DNA of 64,000 nt, taken from the NCBI GenBank assembly GCA_036497945.1, contig DASXIN010000051.1, positions 14,457 through 78,456 on the forward strand, read 5' to 3'. Below are positions 1 through 8,585 of this stretch, one piece after another. The notes beneath the pieces were generated by a model. That model was not told where the DNA came from, did no database searches, and saw only the letters and a list, made by a program, of their open reading frames with translations. The translations under genes were made by a program, and so were the position numbers. This DNA comes from RYN-230 sp036497945. Lineage in GTDB: Bacteria > Actinomycetota > Actinomycetes > Streptosporangiales > Streptosporangiaceae. Numbering within the stretch: the first letter of the stretch is position 1; each line of letters starts with the position of its first letter.

Positions 1-1
1 C

Positions 2-1594
2 GTCATCGAGGGGCCGCTGATGGACGGCATGAAGATCGTCGGGGACCTGTTCGGCTCCGGGAAGATGTTCCTGCCACAGGTGGTCAAGAGCGCCCGGGTG
101 ATGAAGCGGGCGGTCGGCTACCTGGAGCCGTTCATGGAGAAGGAGAAGGAACAGGCCCAGCAGCAGGGGCAGGCCGCCGCCCGCGGCCCGGGCAAGGTCG
201 TGCTGGCCACGGTCAAGGGCGACGTGCACGATATCGGCAAGAACATCGTCGGGGTCGTCCTGGGCTGCAACAACTATGCGGTCATCGACCTCGGCGTGAT
301 GGTCCCGGCCGACGTCATCCTGGACACCGCGGTGGCCGAGGGCGCCGACATAGTCGGGCTGTCCGGGCTGATCACCCCGTCGCTGGACGAGATGGTCAGC
401 GTGGCCACCGAGATGCAGCGCCGTGAGCTGAGCATGCCGCTGCTCATCGGCGGGGCTACCACGTCACGCCAGCACACCGCGGTCCGGGTGGCCCCGGCCT
501 ACCAGGCCGCCACGGTGCATGTGCTGGACGCGTCCCGGGTGGCCGGCGTGGTGTCGGACCTGCTGGACGACGACCGGGCCCGGGTGCTGGTCGCGGCCAA
601 CCACGCCGAGCAGGACCGGCTCCGCGAGCAGCACGAGCACACCCGGCGCCGCCCGCTGCTGCCGCTGAGCCGGGCCCGGGCCAACTACGAGCAGGTCAGC
701 TTCGCCGACCTGCCGGTGCCCGCGTTCACCGGGGTGCGCACGGTGACGCCGGATCTGGCCGCGCTGCGCGAAATGATCGACTGGACGTTCTTCTTCCTGG
801 CCTGGGAGATGAAGGGCAAGTACCCGGCCATCCTGGCCGAGCCCGTCGCGCGCGAGCTGTTCGACGACGCGAACACCCTGCTGGACAAGATCATCGCCGG
901 GAACCAGTTGCAGGCCACCGGCGGGTACGGCTTCTGGCCCGCGCAGGCGGAAGGCGACGACCTGCTGATCCATCCTGGTGGGGCACCAGGACCAGGCACT
1001 GTCCGGCTGCCGATGCTGCGGCAGCAGACGGCCAAGCCGGACGGCCGGCCCAACCGCTGCCTGGCCGACTACGTGGCTCCGGACGGGGATCACCTGGGCG
1101 GGTTCGCGGTGGCCATCCACGGTGCCGCGGAACTGGCGGCCAGCTTTGAGGCGCAGCGGGACGACTACCAGTCGATCATGGTCAAGGCACTGGCCGACCG
1201 GCTGGCCGAGGCCTTCGCCGAGCACGCTCACCTGCAGGCCCGGCGGGACTGGTACGAGCCGGACGCCGACCCGGCCATCGCGGACCTGCACGCGGAACGC
1301 TTCCGCGGCATCCGGCCCGCGCTCGGCTACCCGGCCAGCCCCGACCACAGCGCCAAGCAGGAACTGTTCGGCCTGCTCGGCGCGGAGCAGTTCGGGATGT
1401 CGCTGACCGGCTCGTACGCGATGAGCCCGGCGGCCAGCGTGAGCGGGCTGCTGTTCGCGCACCCTGCGTCGCGCTATTTCACCGTGGGCCGGATCGGCCG
1501 GGACCAGGCCGCCGACTACGCGGCCCGGCGCGGCATGCCCCTGGCCGAGGTGGAGCGCTGGCTGCGCCCCAACCTCGGCTACGAACCGCAGTGA
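2..1594 (+). CDS. metH: Cobalamin-dependent methionine synthase, C-terminal part (5' end outside window)
   Basis: MetH transfers a methyl group from methyltetrahydrofolate to homocysteine through cobalamin. The reading frame is open from base 2, so the gene enters from the left and only its last roughly 530 codons are present. Order seen: end of the B12 cap region; the B12-binding Rossmann domain with the base-off ligand motif DVHDIGK (about bases 221-241), SGLITPSLDEM and GGATTS; then the SAM-binding reactivation domain with RGIRPALGYPASPDH and a C-terminal RWLRPNLGY block as in E. coli MetH. The gene ends normally at a TGA. The folate and homocysteine domains lie outside the window. Confidence 0.95.
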   Translation, partial: VIEGPLMDGMKIVGDLFGSGKMFLPQVVKSARVMKRAVGYLEPFMEKEKEQAQQQGQAAARGPGKVVLATVKGDVHDIGKNIVGVVLGCNNYAVIDLGVMVPADVILDTAVAEGADIVGLSGLITPSLDEMVSVATEMQRRELSMPLLIGGATTSRQHTAVRVAPAYQAATVHVLDASRVAGVVSDLLDDDRARVLVAANHAEQDRLREQHEHTRRRPLLPLSRARANYEQVSFADLPVPAFTGVRTVTPDLAALREMIDWTFFFLAWEMKGKYPAILAEPVARELFDDANTLLDKIIAGNQLQATGGYGFWPAQAEGDDLLIHPGGAPGPGTVRLPMLRQQTAKPDGRPNRCLADYVAPDGDHLGGFAVAIHGAAELAASFEAQRDDYQSIMVKALADRLAEAFAEHAHLQARRDWYEPDADPAIADLHAERFRGIRPALGYPASPDHSAKQELFGLLGAEQFGMSLTGSYAMSPAASVSGLLFAHPASRYFTVGRIGRDQAADYAARRGMPLAEVERWLRPNLGYEPQ

Positions 1595-1688
1595 GCTGCC
1601 CCGCCCAGCCTGAACCGGCGTGCAGCCGGCCCGGCTACGGGTGATACTCGGGTGCATGCTGGAGCATGAACGGCTGGGAGCCAGCGGC

Positions 1689-2333
1689 ATGACTGAGCCA
1701 GATCCCGAAGTGCCGCTGCGCAAGCTGCCCGCGGCGGAACGGAACGCCATCCGGATCAGCCGCATCCTGGACGCGGCCGGCTCGCTGGTGGCCCAGCGCG
1801 GTTACGAGAAGATGACCACCTCGCAGGTGGCCCTGCGGGCCGGGGTGTCGCCCGGCTTGCTCTACCAGTTCTTCGCGGACAAGCGGGAGATCATGCAGGC
1901 GCTGGCCGCCCGCAACCTGGACCGTTACCTGGCCCGGATGGAGGACGCCATCCGGTCCGGCTGGCTGGGCGACTGGCCGGCCACCGCGGACGCCGCGGTG
2001 GACCTGTTCGTCGACATGTGCCGGGGAGACCCCGGCTTCCGGGTGGTGCGCTTCGGGGACGTGGCCGATGTACACCTGCTCGGCGCCACCGGTGACAACG
2101 ACTCGCACCTGGCCGGCCGGCTGGCCGAGCTGCTGGCCGCCGAGCAGGGTGACCGCCCCGGCCTGCCCACCGAGCGGTCCCTGGTCATCGCCATCAAGAT
2201 CGCCGACGCCCTGGTCAAGTTCGCCTTCTCGGTGCATCCGGACGGCGACGACGAGATCATTCAGCACGCCAAGCGGCTGATCCGGATCCACCTGGAACTG
2301 GCCGGCGACGACGGCGAGGCCGGGACGAAATGA
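1689..2333 (+). CDS. TetR/AcrR-family transcriptional regulator
   Basis: This is a 214-residue regulator. The N-terminal helix-turn-helix is clear (ILDAAGSLVAQRGYEKMT, then VALRAGVSPGLLYQFFADK), followed by a divergent helical ligand domain. The ATG at 1689 is chosen because GGGAG lies about 10 bases upstream; ATG 1656 would add 11 residues. Its last codons overlap the next gene (ATGA), so the two are probably one transcript and the regulator may control its neighbour. The ligand cannot be predicted. Confidence 0.88.
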   Translation: MTEPDPEVPLRKLPAAERNAIRISRILDAAGSLVAQRGYEKMTTSQVALRAGVSPGLLYQFFADKREIMQALAARNLDRYLARMEDAIRSGWLGDWPATADAAVDLFVDMCRGDPGFRVVRFGDVADVHLLGATGDNDSHLAGRLAELLAAEQGDRPGLPTERSLVIAIKIADALVKFAFSVHPDGDDEIIQHAKRLIRIHLELAGDDGEAGTK

Positions 2334-3526
2334 CGCCGCGGACCGGGGCCGCGGACCGGCGGGCCAGGCTGGGCCTGCGGCACCGGCTGGCGGCCGGCGC
2401 GCAGGCAGCCGCCCGGCCAGGCGGGCCGGCCGAGGTGGCCAGGTCGCTGGTCGCCGTGCACGGCACCGACCCGTCCTCGGTCTACCTGGGCATCCTGGCC
2501 CGGCTGGCCGGCGGCGACATCGAGTGCGTGCAGCGCGCCCTGTACCAGGACCGGACCCTGATCCGGCTGCTCGGCATGCGCCGGACCGTCTTCGTGGCCA
2601 CGCTGGATAACGCGGCGCTCATCCAGGCGGCCTGCTCCCGGGCGGTCGCCGCCCGGGAGCGCCGCAAGCTGCTCGGCTGGCTGGCCGAGTCGGTTGTGCC
2701 CGGCGACGTGGACGGCTGGCTGGCCGACGTCGAGCAGGCGGCGCTCAGCGCGCTGACCGCCCGTGGCGAGGCGACCGCGGCGGAACTGGCCGACGACGAC
2801 CCGCGGCTGCGCACCCAGATCGTGCTGTCCCGCGGGAAGCGCTACGAAGGCCGGCAGAACGTGTCCAGCCGGGTGCTGTTCCTGCTCGCCGCGCAGGGCC
2901 AGGTGGTCCGGGGCCGCCCGCGCGGCTCGTGGACCTCGCACCAGTACCGCTGGTCGCCGATGGAGCTGTGGTGCCCGGGCGGGCTGGCCGACTGGCCGAC
3001 CGGGGCGGCCGAAGTGGAGCTGGCCCGGCGCTGGCTGCGAGCCTACGGCCCGGCCACCCCGGACGACCTGCGCTGGTGGGCCGGCTGGGGCAAGACCCAG
3101 CTGAGCCGGGTGCTCACCGAGCTGAAGCCGGCCGAGGTGGACATGGACGGGGTACCCGGCATCGCGCTGGCCGACGACCTGGCGCCGGCGCCGGAGGTGG
3201 TGCCGTGGGCCGCGCTGCTGCCTGGGTTGGACTCCACCCCGATGGGCTGGCAGCAGCGCGACTGGTTCCTCGGCCAGCACGGCCCGCGGCTGTTCGATCA
3301 GGCGGGGAACATCGGCCCGACGGTCTGGTGGGACGGCCGGATCGTTGGCGGCTGGGCGCAGCACCGGGACGGCGAGATCGTCTGCCGGTTCCTGGAAGAC
3401 GTTGGCGCCGCGGCGGCCACCGCGGTCGATGCCGCGGCCCAGCGACTGGCCGGTGTGCTCGGCGATGTCCGGCTGTCCGCCCGGACCCGCGGCCGGACCT
3501 GGCTGGAGCAGGAACTGGCCGGCTGA
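2330..3526 (+). CDS. Winged-helix DNA-binding domain protein (AlkZ/YcaQ-like, HTH_42)
   Basis: This 398-residue protein of the HTH_42 superfamily includes the DNA glycosylases AlkZ and YcaQ that excise bulky or crosslinked purines. Typical landmarks are the N-terminal VHGTDPSSVYLGILARL, RLLGMRRTVF, the middle SRVLFLLAAQGQVVRG and SPMELW, and LLPGLDSTPMGW near the C-terminus. The Q-x-Q or Q-x-D catalytic motif of true AlkZ is not obvious: the equivalent segment reads VHGTDPSS. Glycosylase activity is therefore uncertain. Translationally coupled (ATGA) to the TetR gene upstream. Confidence 0.8.
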   Translation: MTPRTGAADRRARLGLRHRLAAGAQAAARPGGPAEVARSLVAVHGTDPSSVYLGILARLAGGDIECVQRALYQDRTLIRLLGMRRTVFVATLDNAALIQAACSRAVAARERRKLLGWLAESVVPGDVDGWLADVEQAALSALTARGEATAAELADDDPRLRTQIVLSRGKRYEGRQNVSSRVLFLLAAQGQVVRGRPRGSWTSHQYRWSPMELWCPGGLADWPTGAAEVELARRWLRAYGPATPDDLRWWAGWGKTQLSRVLTELKPAEVDMDGVPGIALADDLAPAPEVVPWAALLPGLDSTPMGWQQRDWFLGQHGPRLFDQAGNIGPTVWWDGRIVGGWAQHRDGEIVCRFLEDVGAAAATAVDAAAQRLAGVLGDVRLSARTRGRTWLEQELAG

Positions 3527-3588
3527 GGCCCGCACCCGCACCCCCGACCGCCCCGGACCCCGCGGCTCCCGCGGCGCGCCAGCCCGCA

Positions 3589-3616
3589 TTGACGTATTCC
3601 CATATCGGTATATGAT
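3589..3616 (+). promoter_or_regulatory. Leaderless-type sigma70 promoter with an overlapping inverted repeat (ArsR operator candidate)
   Basis: TTGACG at 3589-3594 and TATGAT at 3611-3616 are separated by 16 bases. The expected transcription start, about 7 bases on, coincides with the ATG at 3623, which points to a leaderless mRNA. CATAT-cggt-ATATG (3601-3614) is an inverted repeat across the spacer and -10 box, the usual place for an ArsR dimer to block RNA polymerase. Autoregulation by the adjacent ArsR protein is inferred. Confidence 0.7.
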
Positions 3617-3622
3617 TGGGCC

Positions 3623-3979
3623 ATGGCTAGAGCAGCGACCACCACGGACGCGTTCAACGCGGTCGCTGAGCCGCGGCGGCGGCAGATCCTGGATGCCCTG
3701 GCCGGGGGTGAGCGGCCGGTGAACGATCTGGTCGCCCTGCTCGGCCTGGCCCAGCCGCTGGTCTCCAAGCACCTGCGGGTGCTGCGCGAAGTCGGCCTGG
3801 TGGAGGTGCGCGACGAAGGGCGGCAGCGGCTGTACCGGCTCAACGCCCAGCCGCTCAAGCCGATCCACGACTGGGTGCAGAGCTACCAGGACCTGTGGAC
3901 CGAGCGGTTCACCCGGCTGGACGACGTACTGACGGAACTCAAGGACACGGAGGAAGACGATGGCAGCAGAGACACGTAA
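3623..3979 (+). CDS. ArsR-family winged-helix repressor
   Basis: At 118 residues this has normal ArsR length. The fold is recognisable from FNAVAEPRRRQILDALAGG, the recognition helix QPLVSKHLRVLREVGLV and the wing VRDEGRQRLYRL. No CxC metal-binding pair is present, so it belongs to the non-metal group usually paired with an SRPBCC protein. It overlaps the next gene by 20 bases, which makes co-expression nearly certain. No Shine-Dalgarno is seen, in keeping with the leaderless promoter. Confidence 0.92.
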   Translation: MARAATTTDAFNAVAEPRRRQILDALAGGERPVNDLVALLGLAQPLVSKHLRVLREVGLVEVRDEGRQRLYRLNAQPLKPIHDWVQSYQDLWTERFTRLDDVLTELKDTEEDDGSRDT

Positions 3980-4442
3980 CGCGGTGGTGACGCTTCCGGC
4001 GAGCACCCAGATCATGATCACGCGGCAGTTCGACGCGCCGCGGCACCTGGTCTACCGGGCCTGGACCACGCCGGAGCTCATCCGCCGCTGGTGGGCCGGG
4101 GACCGGGGCAAGGTGACCAGCGCCGAGGTGGACCTGCGGCCGGGGGGCAGCTGGCGGTACGTGATGACGGCCAACGGCGGGTTCGAGGTCGCCTTCCACG
4201 GCGAGTACCGGGAGATCGTCCCGGACGAGCGCATCGTGTCCACCGAGGTCTTCGAGGGCATGCCCGACGCCGCGGCGCTGAGCACGGCCACGTTCGCCGA
4301 GCAGGACGGGCACACCACGCTGACCGTCCTGGTCGAGCACAGCAGTCAGGAGCACCGCGACATACACCTCAGCTCGGGCATGGAAGAAGGGATGAACGAG
4401 TCCCTCGACCACCTGGAGCAGGTGGCGGCGTCGCTGCGCTGA
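3960..4442 (+). CDS. SRPBCC / AHSA1-like domain protein
   Basis: This 160-residue protein has the Bet v1-like helix-grip fold of the AHSA1 (activator of Hsp90 ATPase 1 C-terminal) family: RQFDAPRHLVYRAWTTPELIRRWW at the N-terminus, DLRPGGSWRYVM in the middle, and the terminal helix GMEEGMNESLDHLEQV. Such proteins bind hydrophobic ligands and are often the sole partner of an ArsR regulator, as here. The ligand is unknown. A hairpin follows 21 bases after the stop. Confidence 0.88.
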   Translation: MAAETRNAVVTLPASTQIMITRQFDAPRHLVYRAWTTPELIRRWWAGDRGKVTSAEVDLRPGGSWRYVMTANGGFEVAFHGEYREIVPDERIVSTEVFEGMPDAAALSTATFAEQDGHTTLTVLVEHSSQEHRDIHLSSGMEEGMNESLDHLEQVAASLR

Positions 4443-4463
4443 CCAGGATGCGGAAAGGCTGAA

Positions 4464-4498
4464 CCCGCGGGGCAGCCCGACGTGAGCCGCCCCGCGGG
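4464..4498 (+). terminator. Hairpin terminator after the ArsR/SRPBCC pair
   Basis: Perfect 10-bp arms CCCGCGGGGC (4464-4473) and GCCCCGCGGG (4489-4498) flank a 15-base loop. There is no U-tract, as is common in actinomycetes. It sits between the end of the plus-strand pair and the end of the minus-strand sugar operon, so it may work both ways. Confidence 0.6.
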
Positions 4499-4609
4499 AT
4501 CAGGACCAGCACGGGTTAGTGGCAGAGCTCAGTGGCAGAGCCCGCGCGGAATGGACTTCCCGCAGTGGTTGCGCAGGAACCGGTTGCCCACCCCGGGTGC
4601 CGTCCCAGA

Positions 4610-5581
4610 TCAGGTCGGGACCGGCGACACCGCCGCCCGCTGAGCACAGGCCACCGCGGCGGCCCGGTCCGGGCAGCCCGCCGTGCCGCCCGCCGCCTGG
4701 GTGGACAGCGCCCCGGCCGCGCAGCCGAGCGCGGCTGCCTTGTGCAGGGCCAGCCCGTCGAGCAGGCCCGCGATCAGCCCGGCGTTGAAGCAGTCCCCGG
4801 CGCCGGTCGCATCCACCGGCGCCACCGGCGGCAGGCTGACCTGCCAGCGCTCAACCCCGGACCCGCACAGCGCCCCGCGCTCGCCGCGCTTCACCACCAC
4901 CGCCGGCCCGGCATCAGCCAGCGCGGCCACGGCCCCGGCCAGGTCCGGCTGGCGGCTCAGCCGCAGCGCCTCCGCCTCGTTCGGCAGCAGCAGGTCGGCC
5001 TGGGCGATGGCCGTGCGCAGCCGGTCATCACCCCAGCGCCCGGACGGGTCCCAGTTAGTGTCCAGCGAGGTGCGGGCGCCCGCCGCCCGGGCGGCGGCCA
5101 GCACCCCAGCCAGGCCGGGCCCGAGCGAGTCCTCGAGCAGGAAGTACGAGCTGGCGTGCACGTGCCGGGCCGCGGCGACCAGCCCCGCCGGGACATCCGC
5201 CGCGGTCAGCGAGGCCACCGCGCCGAGCGCGGTCAGGATGGCCCGGTCGCCGCCGCGGGACAGCGCCACGGTCATCCCGGTCGGCGCGTCCTCGCGCACC
5301 GCCACCGCGCCGACGTCCACCCCCTCGCCGGCCAGCTGGTCCAGCATGAACCGCCCGGCCGGGTCGGCGCCGACCGCGGCGACCAGCGCGACGCGCAGCC
5401 CGAGCCGGGCCGCGGCCACCGCGGTGATCGCGGCCGACCCGCCGATGACCAGCGACATGCTGGCTACCAGCTTCTCCTGCTGGCCGAACGCGGGGGTCAC
5501 GTCGTCCCCCAGCACCAGCACGTCCGGATTGCAGTCGCCCAGCACCACCAGGTCAGGCGAGGACAACGTCAACCCCGGCAT
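4610..5581 (-). CDS. PfkB/ribokinase-family sugar kinase
   Basis: ATP-dependent kinase of about 323 residues. Landmarks are an N-terminal glycine-rich sugar-binding region (LVIGGSAAITAVAAARLGL), a middle DLLLPNEAEAL and the C-terminal anion-hole motif DATGAGDCFNAG with the catalytic Asp. The start is uncertain: ATG 5581 gives a normal family N-terminus, while an upstream ATG at 5659 would add an Arg/Ser-rich stretch unlike the family. The start lies inside the short DeoR stump (5553-5681), so translation may be coupled to it. It is the last gene of the minus-strand aldolase/kinase/isomerase operon and probably phosphorylates a sugar intermediate. Confidence 0.85.
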   Translation of the reverse strand: MPGLTLSSPDLVVLGDCNPDVLVLGDDVTPAFGQQEKLVASMSLVIGGSAAITAVAAARLGLRVALVAAVGADPAGRFMLDQLAGEGVDVGAVAVREDAPTGMTVALSRGGDRAILTALGAVASLTAADVPAGLVAAARHVHASSYFLLEDSLGPGLAGVLAAARAAGARTSLDTNWDPSGRWGDDRLRTAIAQADLLLPNEAEALRLSRQPDLAGAVAALADAGPAVVVKRGERGALCGSGVERWQVSLPPVAPVDATGAGDCFNAGLIAGLLDGLALHKAAALGCAAGALSTQAAGGTAGCPDRAAAVACAQRAAVSPVPT

Positions 5582-5681
5582 CCTGCGGCCCGGACGCGTC
5601 CTCGGCAGCGTCCTCGACCTGGAGCTGGCCCGCCGCCGCGAGCAGCTCCAGCAGCTCATTCCACCGGTTATAACGGCTCAC
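5553..5681 (-). pseudogene. Truncated DeoR-family regulator (42-codon stump)
   Basis: A GTG at 5681 is preceded at normal distance by GGGAGG and opens a 42-residue frame. Its first part (RYNRWNELLELLAAAGQ, then LQVEDAAED) matches the start of DeoR-family helix-turn-helix domains; compare RQAERLETILEWLSGNG in the intact DeoR at 11019. The expected GVS-ATIRRDL recognition helix is missing and the frame ends in unrelated residues. It overlaps the aldolase stop by 14 bases and covers the proposed kinase start. It looks like a repressor gene cut to its first helices when the kinase was joined on, perhaps kept as a coupling peptide. Confidence 0.6.
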
Positions 5682-6564
5682 CGGCGCCTCCCGCCATCAG
5701 CCCCGCCCCGCCCGCCGGGGCGGCCCGGTCAGCCGCACCTATGACGCCGAGCAGCCGGGCCACTTCTGCGGCGATCGCATCCCGCCCGGCGGCAAGGTAC
5801 CGCCGGGGATCGACCATTCCCGAGTCATTAGCCAGGGACTGGCGTATGGCCGCGGTAAACGCCTTGTTCAGCTGAGTCGCTACGTTGATCTTTGTCATCC
5901 CAGCCGCGATCGCCCCGGCCAGGTCCCGGTCGGGCACACCGGACGAGCCGTGCAGCACCAGCGGGACACTGACTGCGGCCCGGATCCGGGTGATCAGCCC
6001 GAGGTCCAGCACCGCGTCGCGGGTCAGCATGGCGTGCGAGCTGCCCACCGCGACGGCCAGCGCGTCCACTCCCGTCGCCGCGACATAACCGGCCGCCTCG
6101 TCCGGGCGGGTCCGCGCGGCCGGCGCGTGCACGCCGTCCTTGCCGCCGATCTCGCCGAGTTCCGCCTCCACCCAGATGCCCCGGTGCTGGCACCACCGGG
6201 CCATGTCGGCGGTGGCCGCGACGTTGCCGGAGTAGGGCCGGGCCGATGCGTCGTACATGACCGACCCGGCGCCCAGCCCGGCCGCCTCGCGGACCAGGTC
6301 CGCGCTGGTCGCGTGGTCCAGGTGCACCGCGGCCGGCACCCCGGCCGCGCCCGCGATGGCCAGGCAGGCGCTCATGATCGGCGCCAGCGCGCCGTGGTAG
6401 GCCGCGCAGTTCTCGCTGATCTGCAGCACGACCGGGGCCCCGGCCAGCTCGGCGCCGGTCACGATCGCCTCGGCGTGCTCGATGCCGATGACGTTGAACG
6501 CGCCGACGCCGCGGCCGGCCGCCCGGGCCGGGCCGGCGATGTCCGCCATCGGGGTGAGCGGCAT
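5668..6564 (-). CDS. Class II fructose/tagatose-bisphosphate aldolase
   Basis: This 298-residue enzyme of the FbaA/GatY/KbaY family splits ketose-1,6-bisphosphate into glyceraldehyde-3-P and dihydroxyacetone-P with Zn2+. Motifs: VGAFNVIGIEHAEAIV, the metal-binding VHLDHATS, VEAELGEIGGKDG, LAVAVGSSHA, PLVLHGSSGV and KINVATQLNKAF. The ATG at 6564 overlaps the upstream kinase stop (TGATG). With the LacC-type kinase and SIS isomerase it forms a tagatose-type lower pathway. Confidence 0.92.
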   Translation of the reverse strand: MPLTPMADIAGPARAAGRGVGAFNVIGIEHAEAIVTGAELAGAPVVLQISENCAAYHGALAPIMSACLAIAGAAGVPAAVHLDHATSADLVREAAGLGAGSVMYDASARPYSGNVAATADMARWCQHRGIWVEAELGEIGGKDGVHAPAARTRPDEAAGYVAATGVDALAVAVGSSHAMLTRDAVLDLGLITRIRAAVSVPLVLHGSSGVPDRDLAGAIAAGMTKINVATQLNKAFTAAIRQSLANDSGMVDPRRYLAAGRDAIAAEVARLLGVIGAADRAAPAGGAGLMAGGAGEPL

Positions 6565-7502
6565 CAGCCCGCCGCCCCGCGGCGTACGCTGACCCCGGCC
6601 AGCACCCGTTCGTAGTCGGCCGGGCGGAACTCCCCGGCCACCGGCGCGGCGGCCGCCGCAGTGCCCAGCGCGACCGCGCGGCGCAGCCGCTCGTCCCAGG
6701 GCAGGCCCGCCGCCAGCCCGTGCGCCAGGCCCGCGGCCACCGCGTCGCCCGCGCCGGTCGCGTTCCCGGCCACCGCGGCGGGCGGGGCCGCCATCCAGGT
6801 GCCGTCTTCGGTCACCGCGAGCAGCCCGTCCGCGCCGAGAGTGGCCACCACCGCGGCTGGGCCGGTGTCCCGCAGTTCGCGGGCCGCACTCGCGACCGCG
6901 GCCCGGCCGGCCAGCGGATGGCCCGCCAGCCCGGCCAGCTCGGCCAGGTTGGGCTTGACGATCGCGGGCCGGGCGGCCGCACCGGCCCGCAGCGCGTCCC
7001 CATGCGCGTCCAGCACGGCCGGCACCCCGGCCGCCGCCGCCGTCTCGATCAGCCGCGCGTAGCTGGTGGCGGGCAGTCCCGGCGGCAGGCTGCCGGACAG
7101 CACCACCGCCGCACACCCGCCCAGCTCCTTTTCATACCTAACGGCCAGTTCCGTGAACTCCTCCGGGGCGGCCCGCGGACCGGGCTCGTTGAATGCCGTG
7201 ACGCTGCCGCTGCGGCCGTCGACTACGGTGACGGTGCGGCGGGTCTCGCCGCCGATCCTGGTGAACGCGGCGGGCACCCCCGCCTCGGCCAGCGCCGACT
7301 CGACCGCGGTGCCGGTGACCCCGCCGGCCAGCCCCAGCACCAGCACGTCGGCGCCGAGCGCGCGCAGGGTGCGGGCCACGTTCAGGCCCTTGCCCCCGGG
7401 ACGGGCGTGAACCGCACTGGGCCGGTTCACGCCCGCCCAGTCCACGGCCGGCACCTGGTAGGTGATGTCCAGGGCCGGGTTGAGGCAGACGACTGCGATC
7501 AC
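6564..7502 (-). CDS. 1-phosphofructokinase/tagatose-6-phosphate kinase family (LacC/FruK-type)
   Basis: This 312-residue hexose-phosphate kinase of the PfkB superfamily starts with CLNPALDITYQVP, typical of FruK/LacC. HARPGGKGLNVARTL binds the sugar phosphate, LSGSLPPGLP is diagnostic of this branch, and GNATGAGDAVAAG holds the anion hole and catalytic Asp. It would make fructose- or tagatose-1,6-bisphosphate for the aldolase that follows with a TGATG overlap. A degraded copy lies at 22268-22480. Confidence 0.9.
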   Translation of the reverse strand: MIAVVCLNPALDITYQVPAVDWAGVNRPSAVHARPGGKGLNVARTLRALGADVLVLGLAGGVTGTAVESALAEAGVPAAFTRIGGETRRTVTVVDGRSGSVTAFNEPGPRAAPEEFTELAVRYEKELGGCAAVVLSGSLPPGLPATSYARLIETAAAAGVPAVLDAHGDALRAGAAARPAIVKPNLAELAGLAGHPLAGRAAVASAARELRDTGPAAVVATLGADGLLAVTEDGTWMAAPPAAVAGNATGAGDAVAAGLAHGLAAGLPWDERLRRAVALGTAAAAAPVAGEFRPADYERVLAGVSVRRGAAG

Positions 7503-7512
7503 GGCAGGCGGC

Positions 7513-8424
7513 TCAGCGGGGAGTGAGGATGACCGACCGGGCCAGGTTGCGCGGCCGGTCCGGATCCAGCCCGCGGGCCCGGGACACGGCGGCCGCGAGC
7601 AGCTGCACCCGGACCAGTTCGGCGAGCGGGTCCTCGTCGCTGTGCCAGGGGATGCCGCCCGCCGCCCGCACCTCGGCGCCCAGCCCGTCTGGCGGCGTGC
7701 CCAGCAGCCACACCACGCTGCCCGGCCCGGTCACCGCGGCGGGCCCGTGCCGGTACTCCATGGCCGGGTACGCTTCGGTCCACATCCCGGCCGCCTCGCG
7801 CAGCTTGAGCGCGGCCTCGCTGGCCAGGCCGACGGTCCAGCCGGTGCCGAGGAACGTGAACTGACGGGCCGCGGTCAGCTCGGCGGGCAGTGGCTGGGCC
7901 AGCACCCGCTCGGCGGCGTCGGCCACCGGCCCGATGTCCTGCCCCAGGCTGGCCCGCAGCAGGGCCAGCTCAGTGGTGGCGAACCGGGTCTGCACCACGG
8001 ATTCCTCGTCAGCGAAGCTGAGGTCGACCGTGGCGCCGGCCGCCTCGGACACCGGGTTCGGGGTGCCGGCGGTGATCCCGACCGTGGGCACGGTGCCGCG
8101 CAGCCGGCCCAGCAACTGCAGGATCTCGGTGGTGGTCCCGGACCGGGACAGCACCAGGACCCGGTCGTAGCGGCGGTTGGTGGGCATCTCGGACGCGGCG
8201 AACGCGTCGGTCTCGCCGTGCCCGGCGGCTTCCCGCGCGGCCGCGTACGCCTGAGCCATGAACCAGGACGTCCCGCACCCGGCCACCGCGACCCGTTCCC
8301 CGCTGGCGGGCAGCGCGCCCGCGACGCGGGCGGCCATCCCGGCCGCCCGCCGCCAGCACGCTGGCTGCGAGGCCACCTCCAGCTCGATACTCCCGGTGGC
8401 TGCCACCTCCGCCTCCTCACTCAT
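7513..8424 (-). CDS. SIS-domain sugar-phosphate isomerase/deaminase (GlmS C-domain/AgaS-like), copy 1
   Basis: 303 residues with two SIS folds: VAGCGTSWF at about 47-55 and LSRSGTT at 92-98 in the first, then FLGTGWTVGLASEAALKLRE and EYRHGPAAV in the second. Members isomerise or deaminate amino-sugar phosphates such as glucosamine-6-P or galactosamine-6-P. There is no glutaminase domain, so it does not synthesise GlcN-6-P. The ATG at 8424 is chosen because AAGGAG lies 7 bases upstream. It leads the kinase-aldolase genes by short gaps. It is clearly homologous along its length to the plus-strand gene at 8943, but codon use differs: this copy is CTG-rich like the flanking DNA. Confidence 0.88.
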   Translation of the reverse strand: MSEEAEVAATGSIELEVASQPACWRRAAGMAARVAGALPASGERVAVAGCGTSWFMAQAYAAAREAAGHGETDAFAASEMPTNRRYDRVLVLSRSGTTTEILQLLGRLRGTVPTVGITAGTPNPVSEAAGATVDLSFADEESVVQTRFATTELALLRASLGQDIGPVADAAERVLAQPLPAELTAARQFTFLGTGWTVGLASEAALKLREAAGMWTEAYPAMEYRHGPAAVTGPGSVVWLLGTPPDGLGAEVRAAGGIPWHSDEDPLAELVRVQLLAAAVSRARGLDPDRPRNLARSVILTPR

Positions 8425-8585
8425 CACTTGCTCCTTTTCCGCTCCCACTCTTTTTCCTCCCGCACCGGGCCAGTGTCCAGGGCGCACGTCCGGGGCGCAC
8501 GGCGCAGTGCCTGCCTCCGCCCCGGACAGCGCCGTGCACGCCTCCCATACGTAACCGACCTCGGGCGCGGCGGTGGGGGCCGGTG

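Noticed and set aside
464..1765. Long minus-strand open frame opposite metH
   Set aside because: High-GC shadow of metH; its protein is Arg/Gly/Gln-rich with no family, and the metH frame is beyond doubt.
4532..5875. Long plus-strand open frame opposite the PfkB kinase
   Set aside because: Composition is low-complexity Arg/Gly/Pro; the minus-strand kinase and aldolase have clear motifs.
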